Shown in pieces: positions 1 to 11,100 of a stretch of 64,000 bases of DNA; the first letter of the stretch is position 1, and every line of letters begins with the position of its first letter. Source of the stretch: Agapetus fuscipes (taxonomy: Eukaryota > Arthropoda > Insecta > Trichoptera > Glossosomatidae); contig OX637332.1 of NCBI GenBank assembly GCA_951799405.1, forward strand, positions 16,311,001-16,375,000. The letters are read 5' to 3'. The notes under the pieces are model-generated. The model saw only the letters and a list, made by a program, of their open reading frames with translations, did no database searches and was not told where the DNA came from. A program made the position numbers and the translations under genes.

Positions 1-171
1 AAGCGAATTTATTTACAAAACATTTTTTTTTCAAATACTTGGCAAAGAAACATTATAATGTTGAGTTCTATATTATGTACATAAAGGTACATATTTTTTT
101 AGTTTAGTTTTTTTAGTATAAGTTTTTATGGCTTCAGAAACAGGTAATTTTATTGAAATTCTTATGTTTTT

Positions 172-240
172 TAGTGTTTTGTGGTGTAAACAGTGAAAGT
201 TCATTGTATTCAAATTATTAATAAATTTTAGAAAAACTAT
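172..240 (+). repeat. End fragment of the foldback (hammerhead-like) family
   Basis: The stretch TGTAAACAGTGAAAGTTCAT resembles the outer end shared by the foldback members at 16010-16184, 32980-33182 and 44655-44846. No core or opposite arm is seen here, so it is a remnant. Confidence 0.35.
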
Positions 241-317
241 AATTCAATCGGAAATATTTTTTATTAGCGCTGAAGTTTAATTTTAATTTTATAATACACA
301 CATTCTGAATAATATTG

Positions 318-470
318 CCTTATTGGTTGGTATGAAACTGACCACCCATCCTGTAAAAAATGGCTTACTTTGCAAATGTCACCCCTGTTTCTGGGAAGGT
401 CGGTAAAAGTTGAAGGGTTTATGTTCATTTGAGGTTTTCATTTTCATTTGTAAGTAAACATGGAGAGTGT
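318..470 (+). mobile_element. LINE 3' UTR fragment
   Basis: It matches the 3' untranslated region of the intact LINE at 56398-56765: GGTTGGTATGA, then a diverged CACCCCTGTTTC block, then the stretch ending at the 'ttgtaagtaaaca' segment. It is truncated at both ends and carries no ORF. Confidence 0.75.
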
Positions 471-1029
471 ACAAATTAGATAAACTATTTATTTTGCAAT
501 TTAATTCATGGATCAACTCTCAATGTTGTTACCATACCTTTTAAATCCGGTATTGAACAGAGCCTTTATCTAGAAAGTTACTCCAACTTCAGAAACATAC
601 GAAATCTTTTTTTCTGTATTTAAATGTTTGGGTAGCCTTGCCGCTTAGTTTTATGTTTAATAAGCTTTTGGTATTGAAAACAGAAAACATGTTCATTGCT
701 TCCAAGTCATATTTTGTTATTAAATTCTCCATCCTTTGTTACTTGGTTTTCGATACGGATTATTTTCTAAGAATGGGATAATAATAATAAATTTTCTTAC
801 ACACATGAATAAACCGTATTCCGAGTAGCGAAAACTTCAAGTTTAAGCTCGACTGTAGAACTAAACAAATAAATATATCGATACTTAAACAGCGCCGAGT
901 GCGTTTTATTTCCATATTTTTTTTTTTGTGAAACGCAATGGTTGAGGTTCTATCAATTCTCATACTTGCAGTAATGTTTGACTAAAGCTAGATACATCAT
1001 TGAAGCATGCAATACTCAAGGATCAAAAC
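471..1029. other. Unassigned AT-rich spacer
   Basis: I see no coding exon, RNA gene or recognisable repeat. Short open frames here lack splice context or motif content. Confidence 0.5.
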
Positions 1030-1184
1030 TACTGTGCAACGAGTAAAAAGCGTTACGTTAGCTCCCCTCGATCGCGTAAATTTAACAAAATCTATGAAAA
1101 CTTGATCACTTTCTTGGAGTGCCGTCGTATATTCAATACATTTTCGAGGAGAGTTTATGTAAATGTTGTATACTCGGGGTACCT
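1030..1184. mobile_element. MITE, 'CCCCGAGTA' family (copy 1)
   Basis: About 150 bp with inverted ends: an AACGAGTAAAAA-type left end and TATACTCGGGGTAC at the right. Subterminal blocks CTCCCCTCGATCGCGTAAAT and GAGGAGAGTTTATGTAAATG mirror each other. Related copies lie at 25745-25876, 38998-39313 and 58165-58314. There is no coding capacity; the superfamily is unknown. Confidence 0.6.
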
Positions 1185-1263
1185 AAGCTCTATTCCAAAG
1201 ACAACAAAGATAATGATAGTTAATTAATGTGAGATTTAATAAATACTGATGACGTTCTCTGCG

Positions 1264-1323
1264 AATAAAGTAATGTATATTACAATCAAGAGAGGGTAAT
1301 AAAGTAATGTATATTACAATCAA
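1264..1323. repeat. Short direct duplication
   Basis: Two copies of a ~26-bp segment built on AATAAAGTAATGTATATTAC, separated by a few bases. Confidence 0.6.
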
Positions 1324-1394
1324 ACTGTGAAATTGAAATCGGACAGAATTGGTATTAAAACTAAATAATAAATCTATTCCCAATATTTATACAA

Positions 1395-1800
1395 AAATGC
1401 AGCATGTGCACTTACAAAATAAAGATCCTAATCTAAAATGAACATAAACTCAGCAACTTTTGGCCATCTCTCAGAAACAGGGGTGGCACTGGCAAAGTGA
1501 TTAATGTTTTATAGAGTGGGTGGCAGTGGCGAATCGTGCCATACAAGCCGGTTTCCATCGGCTTCCCTTTTAAAATGATGTAACAAAGTAGTTAAAAAAT
1601 ATAGGCACAAAGTAAAAAAAATACATTTAAAACCAAATAAACAATACGTATTTTTCCTCCGTTGAAACCATGCAATCTACTTTATTATCATTTCTGCCTC
1701 ATTTTAAACGGGAAACCGATGGAAACCGGCTTGTATGGCACCCTTCGCCACTGGTGGGTGGTCAGCCTCATAACAACCTATAAGTCAAGAAATACAAATA
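1395..1800 (-). mobile_element. LINE 3' UTR fragment split by a MITE
   Basis: Antisense LINE 3' UTR (diagnostic GAAACAGGGGTG and GGTCAGCCTCATA). It is interrupted at 1524-1753 by a hAT-type MITE whose duplicated target, GTGGGTGG, is part of the LINE sequence. The LINE copy is therefore older than the MITE. Confidence 0.75.
1524..1753. mobile_element. hAT-type MITE with perfect 8-bp target duplication
   Basis: A 230-bp element with ends CAGTGGCGAA and TTCGCCACTG. The inverted repeats run for about 50 bp, sharing CATACAAGCCGGTTTCCATC and its complement. It is flanked on both sides by GTGGGTGG (1516-1523 and 1754-1761). An 8-bp duplication and CAGTGGCG-like ends are hAT features. No transposase is present. 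Confidence 0.85.
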
Positions 1801-2017
1801 ATTTATTACATTTAACTAAATACAACATCACAATAATAATCATATCTCTGGAAATCAATCTTACTGTTTTTTGTAAAGCTTTGCACTCAGATTCCGACAG
1901 CATAACACTCTTTTTCAAGGAGAGACTACGTGTCTGTGCGAGCATTTAAGTGATCCATAAAATTAAACCAAAGAAAAGGCAGTGTTTGTTTTGTTTGAGC
2001 TAATATTGACTCTGAAG

Positions 2018-2100
2018 ATGACTGTCCTTTGTGTGGTGGCTGTTCTCTTAGTCGGATCTGCACTCGGTACCTCGCAGACTTACACCAAATTTCACTCAGG
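2018..2100 (+). CDS. EGFL7: EGFL7-like exon 1 (signal peptide)
   Basis: It begins at ATG and encodes a hydrophobic leader (VVAVLLVGSALG) followed by TSQTYTKFHS. It ends at GG|GTAAGT, leaving two bases of a glycine codon. Any 5' non-coding exon was not located. Confidence 0.8.
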
Positions 2101-5100
2101 GTAAGTGTTGCTTTGTTTGTCTTACTTAATGCACTAATTCAATATGATCTTTGTGCAAAAAAATAAATACTGAGTATGTTTTATATATCTTCAATTGGGT
2201 TCATTCATAAATCAATGTTTGTCGCCAAGTAAAACATCAGTGTGGAATTTATGGAGCAGTCTGAAAAGATGATTTGGCCGATGCAGGAAATTAAAACTTA
2301 CCATCTTAAAGTCTTCAAAAACCATATTTATATTCGATGAATCAGAAAAACTTCTAAGTAAACCATTTTTTAGAGTTATAAAGTGTTGAGTAATTACAGA
2401 GTTTTTTTTTTATTTTTTTTAAGAAATCCTGTGCGGGAGACTCCCTAGATTCTAAAGACTCTAGGGGTCTATAACACTTGTTGTAGTGCCGCAGAGGTGT
2501 ACGAGCTTGGTCATCGCTACAAAGCGCCAATACTCAAGCAAGATCCAGTTGCTGTAAGGCTGGATGGACTTTTGGTGACCGGTCATTGGTAAAGGTTTAT
2601 GAATTTTTCAACCCAGCGAAGAGCACATTCGAAATATAAATGGTATATTTTTGTGCTCCGCCGGGATCCGAATCCACAACCTTCCATTTACGAGTCCGAA
2701 GTGTTGCCACTACGGACTACGGACCGGTCCAAGATATAATTTAAATGCAAATGTTTTTATTCTTCAAAAACTGTACTCCTTTAAATCCATAAGAGATCAC
2801 AATAATTTACTCATTTTATGAGGTCCACACATGAATTGCCATAGACAATATTTTTATTTTGCTTTGCAGGATTGCTTGATAAAAGGCAAAATAATATTTT
2901 TTATTGGTTGCTAAAGACGGTAGTCTCATACAAGACATTTCCTCGTCAAGAAAAAAAGGCCTAAATTAAAGTTTGTGCTTTGTCCATGCTGCCATAGTGT
3001 TCCATCAATATTTGTCATGCATTTAAATACAAGATATTTTTTTAATTTCCACATCAAAAATGCACTTTTCTTCTATACATTGTATGATGTATTTACATTG
3101 TAACTGTAACTGCTACTCGGTCGCCGTTCCGCTAGGGATGGCTAGAGCCTCTGCAGAGCTGCTCCTATTCTTACATACCTCTTTCAATTCATTCATGTCC
3201 ATCACCTTTTTCCTATATTTTCTTCTTTTACGCTCACCTTGTATATCCCATTCCTTCACAATCTCCTAAATCTGATTACTCCATACTTGTCTCGGACATC
3301 TCTTACCTCTTTTTCCTTTCACACTTCCTATGTACGTCTATATACTTTGTCTGTCATTATTCATTTTTTCCACATGCCCAAACCATCTCATCACATTATT
3401 TTATACCTTGACTTTCACATCCTTTTTCAACGATGAATTTATGTTGATGAGTAGGCGTATTTACAAATATTTATTTACTATCCCGAGTCACAGAAGCAAA
3501 CTTTTAATCGGCAATAACTTCCCGTTTAAATATTTTTCCGATCAAAGAAAGTGTAGCACATAATGGATCATAAAACGGAGAATACGGAAATTAAAAACAA
3601 TCATAAATATTCTGCTAATAAAATGATCGTTCAGTTCCCTTTTCTCCGACAGTTCATAAAACGATGGTAATGTAATTTCTTCAAAACGTATTTCAAACGA
3701 ACCTAATAGTATAGTCAGTGGCTCAATTGATAGAGCTCTGTTTTTTTAGTGAAGTTCATGGGTTCCAGAATATCAAATGTGCAATTTCTATTCCCCATCT
3801 ATGAGCTGACAAGACTTACTCAGACTCGTAAAAATGAAACCTGTTTCTTTTTCCCTTCTACAATTGTCATTTACTTCAAAATGAATCCCTTAGATATGCC
3901 TCCAAAAATAATGTTACGAGCGCGACAGCACGGAGTGAGTATCGGCTTCCTTGATCAACCCATGTCACCACTGTCTGTTCAACCGCAAGACGCAACAGTC
4001 CGCAACCATTTTAATAAGTCTTTCCACTGGGGCGCCTAACTGGGTCCGTCGTTTAACAATAAGAATTGTTATTGTAGTGTTTTTGGTTCGAAAAAGTCTC
4101 TAAATTAAAACATACAGGTCTTCTTTCTGAATATTTATTTGCACTTAATTTAATTTTACAAATTTATATTTATTTTTAACACTTTTGGTAGCACAAATTT
4201 ATTTTTCACAGTTTAGTATCGCTTACACTCTTCAAATCAAAGCCAACTATCGCACTGGCTGAGCGCACTCAATTCTACGCCTTATATACTTCACAGACAG
4301 AACATTCCAGTGACTAATTTTGCTAGCACATTCGCGAATATTCTACCAAGTTCAAGAGTACAAAAGGATCATTTAATTTCTAGATTTCTTAGGTCTATAA
4401 TTATTGCTACCTACGGTGTACACCTATATAAATCTACTTTTGACATAATGCTGTAATAACTATTACTACCTACGATGTACACCTATATTAATCTACTATT
4501 TACATTACATTATATTTATCTTTAGCAACTAATTGTTTAATCAAAATGAGAACTTGAATTAAATAGATTAGCAATAATATCTTTTGATGTAAACTTTAAA
4601 TATATATTCAACAAATATCTTTGTTTTTGAATATCAAGGTTATTTATAAAATTTAATAATGAACAAACGTTATTTATTTATAATTCAGCATTTCCTTTAC
4701 AAACATTTACACTTTTGAAATTAACTATAGAGTGATTATTGCCCAACACGTTATATTGCAATTGCATGAATATAAATAATATTTTGTTTTCTGAGCTTTA
4801 ACAAGCCGTTCTTGTGTTTGTTTTGCAACTCAATAATTTAGTTTAAATTTTCAAGAATAAAATTAATAAACTAAAAAAGAAAGATATTTTTCTAAATGGT
4901 GTTGGTTGTCTAGTAAGTATGCAGAACAGCAAAGCGACCATTGGTTTCAACTGTCGTTTACCTAAAAATGTATTGAAACTAAGTTAGTGCCTGATATGTT
5001 TTTTGAGTATGTATCGTATTCGAGGACAGTTGTTTTCTGATGTCCAAACGTAGGTACTAACTTTATGAGCTCCCATAAACTGCTTTGTTTATATGTAATG

Positions 5101-8100
5101 TGCAATAAACTGAATTATTTTCGTTTACATTGTAATTGAATGTAATGAATGGTCAATTTCATTCAACAGCTGAAAATATTACTGGTTAATTAACAGTCTG
5201 GCACGCTGCCTCCTTGAAAAAATTACAGTATCAAAAAATATTTGATTTTTTTTCTGTTTTATAATAGAGACCCTCTCGAGGCAATCACTGTATTTTTTTT
5301 CTTTCTACTATTCATTTTTGACTGCCTGGCTTCCTTTTTCGTTAAATGTAAACATAACAATTATTGTTATGATTAAAAGTATGCTCAACTATTGATTAAA
5401 TAATTAAAAGTATGATTAAAACTATGAGTAAAAGTATGCTGTATGTATAAAAATGATAAAAAGTATGCTCAACTATTATAGTTGAGCATACTTTTAATCA
5501 TTTGTATTGGAAAGCCACGAAAGGAGCTTTACACTCTCACTTATTTTGAATATGATGATGAATAGGTATATTTGAATATGGGTTCCCTTTTGGGAAGCTT
5601 TTAGAACCTATTTTTCAGACCTCGTTACTATATAAATCTGCTAATTTACTTATTTAGAAGTTTCTAAAATGATCATCTAAATTCGAAAAAAAGAAAGTAA
5701 AAATAATTGGCTTGCTCTTCTGATTGTTTTATCGTTTGTTAGATGGCCGTTTTCATCGTTTTCTACAGTGTTAACAAATATTGTTTTACTTTAAGCATTC
5801 AATGATATTTTATACTTCTTCTAAAATTGTTCCTCAAGATTTTGTTCAAAAAATTTTGTCAGTTTAGCCCATCACGAAAAATTAATACATCCGTGTTGCA
5901 TCTACGTCGAAAAAAAATAAGGGAAAGGATTATGGCTAAAAACTGAATATTAAATTACACCACAGGTTATTCCTTTTTACTTTGTCACCACGGGCCTTCA
6001 GATTACATTACGGAATGATGAACACAAAAAAATAACTTTATCCAGCCATCCAGTCGCTATTGCGAAGCATAAAGCAGTTTATATGTGAAATAAACCTCGC
6101 ATGATTCCCGATATTATAGTACCTACGGGTTCTCAGCTCACAATAATGTATGACGCTACGGTCCTATCCGCAAGAAAACATGAGCTTTCATGCTAACAGG
6201 TGAATTCTGGAGTAAAAATACGCAGATAAAGGTTTTTTCTAGTTGAAATGACTCATTTTATTGAGGATTGTTTAATGTATTAAATAAAAACTGGCTGCAA
6301 CTATGTCAATTTAATAAACAGCATGCTCTAGTTAGTCCGGTTGATAGCTCAGTTGGTAGAGTGCTTGCTTTCCATGCCAAGAGCTCAGGTTCGAATCCCA
6401 CAGAGTGTGCAAGAAATGATTTCCGGTTTGGGTGTTTATTTCAAAACCCAAAATACAATACCGGCAAGGTTTACTATGTCTTCACAAGAAATGAGCTGGA
6501 AAACCTCCACTTCGGCTGAAGTGGTTGGCGTAAGGCCAGCCCCTTTACCTGTAAATTTAAATAGGATCCACTCGACACTTGCGAAACCCTTCGGAGATAA
6601 CGCAGCAAGGAGTTGCACTCCATGAGTAGCTTGGTTGCATTTGCGCTCTTCATTGGAAGTTTTTCTTTGATTCAAACACGTTTTAACGATCAAAGTGAGC
6701 TCTACAACAAAAGTAAGCTCGACAATAAAAACAGGAAATTTTCTGCGTGTTTCTACTTCAGGATTAATTTATATATGTACTTACATATATAAATACTTAC
6801 ATGCAAGCTTAGTGCATTCCAAGTATCATAGTTTCTTCCGAATGGGACCGTAGTCCGATTTCAAGGACCCGCATTATTATGGGAGTCAAGCTTGGATTAT
6901 ATTTCTTATTTAATTGAATACCGGTAATTCAATTTTAACAAATATCCCGGCTATGATATCCAACGCCCACTCAATAAGAGTTTCTACTGGAGTTACTATA
7001 ATTTAAGTTGCAAAATATACATAAACATTTAAATTCATATTAAATGCATGCTCACAAGCAGACACGTATATGTTTGTGCTTACAAATGCTGCATGTGTAC
7101 TTACAAATTAAGAAGATAAACCCTGCAACTTTTGCCAAACTTCCCTGAAACAGGGGCGACATTGGCAAGGTGATTTTTTTTTACATTATTGTGGATAGCC
7201 TCATGCCAACCTTTAAGCCAAGGTATAAAGATGGTTATTTGGAATAATTGTGCAATGAAATTTTAAACCTACCGATTTATAATAATTTTATTTACAAGAC
7301 AATAAAATGTTTTTTTCCTTTCAAAAGAGTTTCTTCATGTTCTATAACGTCTAATAATAATAATGATATTAGGATGATTTATTTGGTGAGCGCGGTTTTT
7401 GTGTGTATCACACCTCAAGAGCCCTCTGCGAGCTTGAGCGTCGCTGTAGAAAGCGCCAATTCTCAAGCAAGACCCAGTTTTTGTAAGGTTGGATGGACCT
7501 TTCAGTGACCGGTCTTTGGAAAGGTTTATGATTTTTTCAACCTAGCGATGTGCACATTTGGAAATATGAATGTGTATATTTTTGTGCTCCGCTGGGATTC
7601 GAATCCACAACCTTCCATTTACGAGTCCAAAGTGTTGCCACTGGACTGAGGACCGGTCCAAGAAATGTCAACAACACGCGGTGTACATAGCGGTCACCCA
7701 TCCAAGTAGCATCCGCGCCCAATGTTGCTTAACTTCGGTGATCTGATGAGAACCGGTGCTTTCAACATGGTATCGTCGTTGTATAGGTACATATACCGGG
7801 CCTTACCTACAATGCTGGAATTGTGGTCCCTAGATGTTGGGTTGTACCAGTGATTAATTATGGAATATATCTGCGATGTTTTACCTTTTATCGCATCTCT
7901 GGAACGCTTCATTATTTATCCCGAAGAGTGAAGTAGGTACTCACACTTTGCATTGAACATCATCCGTTCTTGTTTATGAGATCGCACTTCTGGGTCCGTG
8001 AAGTGTGACAACTGAGAAATGACTTGTGTGATTGAATCAAAATGAATTTGACTTAATATTTTTTGTTTATGTTAAAAGTTTTCGTGATAATCTCTTCTTG

Positions 8101-11100
8101 GAAGTATTTATTTTTAAAAAATACACAGTTTTAGTTCACTTTTATAAATTAAAAAAATGTTTATTGCTGAACTATTTTCACCTTAAAAAGCATCTTCAGG
8201 AGCAGTGATATTTGTAACAAAAAAAAACGTGTAATATCTCATTTACACATCATACTTTTATAATTGTGGTTAAATGAAAGGTGGCAAATTTTCAGAAAAA
8301 AATCAAGTTTACAAAAAGTGAGAAATACAGAAGTACATAGGTTGTTAAAAAAACAGTTTTTTTTTTCTAAATTGTTTATCGCTGTTTTTTTCAGACGCCG
8401 CGTTTGTTCGATGCAAAAGGATTTGACAACTTCAACCTATGGAAAGCCGACGTACAAGTTTTATTCACAACGCTGTCGTAACAACCAAGTCTGCAAAGGA
8501 GTGCGGTAAGTAGACAGATATTCCAATTGTAAAAAAATATTCTTTAAATATATGAGGATGATTCACTTATTTTTAAATCCTACGTGATAAAGAGCGCCGT
8601 TTTTATGTGTGTGATAACTCAAGGGCCCTCCCTATTACGAATGGAATATTTTATAAACGTGCCGTTTCAATGCTCCCTTAAATGTCAACAGATTCCGAAA
8701 CCCTCAATCTGGGTGGCAGTCTGTTTCACTCCATCGGTCCCGCAATTCGGAAAGCGCAATCCCCAAAATAAGTGCGTATTTGACGGCAAGGCTGCGTTAA
8801 CCTGACAGCACCACTCCCGCATGACCAAAGTTTCTATTTTCCTACCTCATCGGGGTAAACGCGGCAATAAGTTACGCTATACGTGTTGCTTAGTAGCGTT
8901 GCGTATGATAATTGAACAAATATACAAAGTACCAACTAAATAAGGTACAATCAAAAAAATATAGCATCGCTGGAGATTTTTTTATTAATATTTATATATA
9001 TATATATTTTTTTTTAATTCAAAATATCCCGACTCCATTATATTTAAGAAAGAGAATGGATGCATAAGCTCCGTATGCCTCCATCTACAATTATTGTTTT
9101 ATAAATAAGCTTAATAAAAAAAATGTAGGTACATCATGATCGTACTTCTCGGCAAATGAGAATTAGGTAAATATACGATACCTATTATATACACTCGTCT
9201 CTTTTTTACTCCTAAAACGTTTCTAAAATTAGAATATTCTCGTTATTGAAATAAGTCATGAAATCAAGGCTAGCTTAATCTTTTACAGCGCTGTGTTCGA
9301 GCCTACTCCCGGAGAGCCCTCTAAGCCAAGACTCGTGCAGACCACAACTTATGTGTGCTGCCCAGGATGGGGTCAAGTCAACAAAATCAACCACGGCTGT
9401 AAGCAGCGTAAGTCATTAAAAGCCAAACAAACTCGAAAACCAATAATACATAGATTAAACTTACAACAAAGCTGCGATGTGCGATGGATTGACGGTGTCA
9501 ACGCAGATACCTACAGCCAAGATGGAGAAAAGTAGCTGAAGAGCAAAGGTGTTGGACACAGGACAGGCGAGAGTGGAGGAGAATCCTGGATTTAGACAAT
9601 GCCCACCCAGGACTGTCAAGCTATGATGATGAAAACCTATCTTACATTACAAAAAATAATGTTCAAAAGGTTAATAACGTCTCCAAAGAACATTTACAGA
9701 AATATGTATTTTATTTTAGGTTGGAAATAAACACAGAAATAGGAAATTATTTCGGACATCCTAGCCCTCGGCATGGAATGCAACAACCAACAATCCGAAT
9801 CAGCTGTGACAGGAACCCATTAATTAATTAGCCTTACTTATTAGATGTTGCCCGACACTGGGCAAGAGTAGTGTAGTGTCTGATACGAAGAAGAAGAATT
9901 AGCCTTACTTATTAGATGTTGCCCGACACTGGGCAAGAGTAGTGTAGTGTCTGATACGAAGAAGAAGAATTAGCCTTACTTATTAGATGTTGCCCGACAC
10001 TGGGCAAGAGTAGTGTAGTGTCTGATACGAAGAAGAAGAATTAGCCTTACTTATTAGATGTTGCCCGACACTGGGCAAGAGTAGTGTAGTGTCTGATACG
10101 AAGAAGAAGAATTAGCCTTACTTATTAGATGTTGCCCGACACTGGGCAAGAGTAGTGTAGTGTCTGATACGAAGAAGAAGAATTAGCCTTACTTATTAGA
10201 TGTTGCCCGACACTGGGCAAGAGTAGTGTAGTGTCTGATACGAAGAAGAAGAATTAGCCTTACTTATTAGATGTTGCCCGACACTGGGCAAGAGTAGTGT
10301 AGTGTCTGATACGAAGAAGAAGAATTAGCCTTACTTATTAGATGTTGCCCGACACTGGGCAAGAGTAGTGTAGTGTCTGATACGAAGAAGAAGAATTAGC
10401 CTTACTTTTTTGTTGCTATTGTGATTGTTGGTTTCAGCTCTGTGTAAGCGGCCTTGTCAGAACGGCGGCACGTGTTCCGGTCCCCAGACGTGCACGTGTC
10501 GCGCGGGCTTCACGGGCGCGCTGTGCCAGCACGACGTAGACGAGTGCACGGAGCACAAGCCCTGCGACCACCTGTGCTATAACACGCACGGTAGCTACTA
10601 CTGCAAGTGCAAGCCGACATTCATCCTGCAGCCAGACAACCAAAGCTGTCGGCGAGATGGCAAGACATTTCCAGCAATTCTCTTCTGTAATCTGTAACTT
10701 TAGAACCAGGCCTGGATTAAAGGCGCTTCGAGCGGTGCGACCGAACCAGGGGTGGAAGTCTCATCACCACGGTAGATCCTACCTACCGAATATCGATATT
10801 TGTATGAAGACCTGTCAATCCAAGATGGCCGCAATTGAACAGCTGATTAGTCTTAATACAGATATTACCGATATTTGGTAGGTTAGAACTACCGTGGTGA
10901 TGAGACTTCCACCCCTGGGCCCCCGAGACGTTGTAGAAAATATACTTCAAATAATTTATTGACATTGAATTGTCCGGGGGCCCCGGGGGGGGGGGGGGAG
11001 GGGGATTTTAAGGCATTCATGACCAAGGGCACCCAAAAGCCTTTGTAGAAATTAGTCAAATAAAGCATTAACTTTTGATTATTTGGGGTCCAAATCAAAA

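Larger units (their letters stand above)
2101..8394 (+). other. EGFL7-like intron 1
   Basis: A 6.3-kb intron from GTAAGT to a T-rich tract and CAG. It holds SINEs S2 and S1, LINE 3' fragments, an LTR-like remnant and a foldback remnant, all listed separately. No additional coding exon is needed, because the phases of exons 1 and 2 match. Confidence 0.7.

Noticed and set aside
6341..6420. Functional tRNA gene
   Set aside because: A and B boxes are present, but the sequence continues into a SINE body found in several copies; no clean cloverleaf or terminator follows.
9829..10411. CRISPR-like regular repeats
   Set aside because: Units are contiguous 71-bp tandem copies without variable spacers, inside an animal intron.
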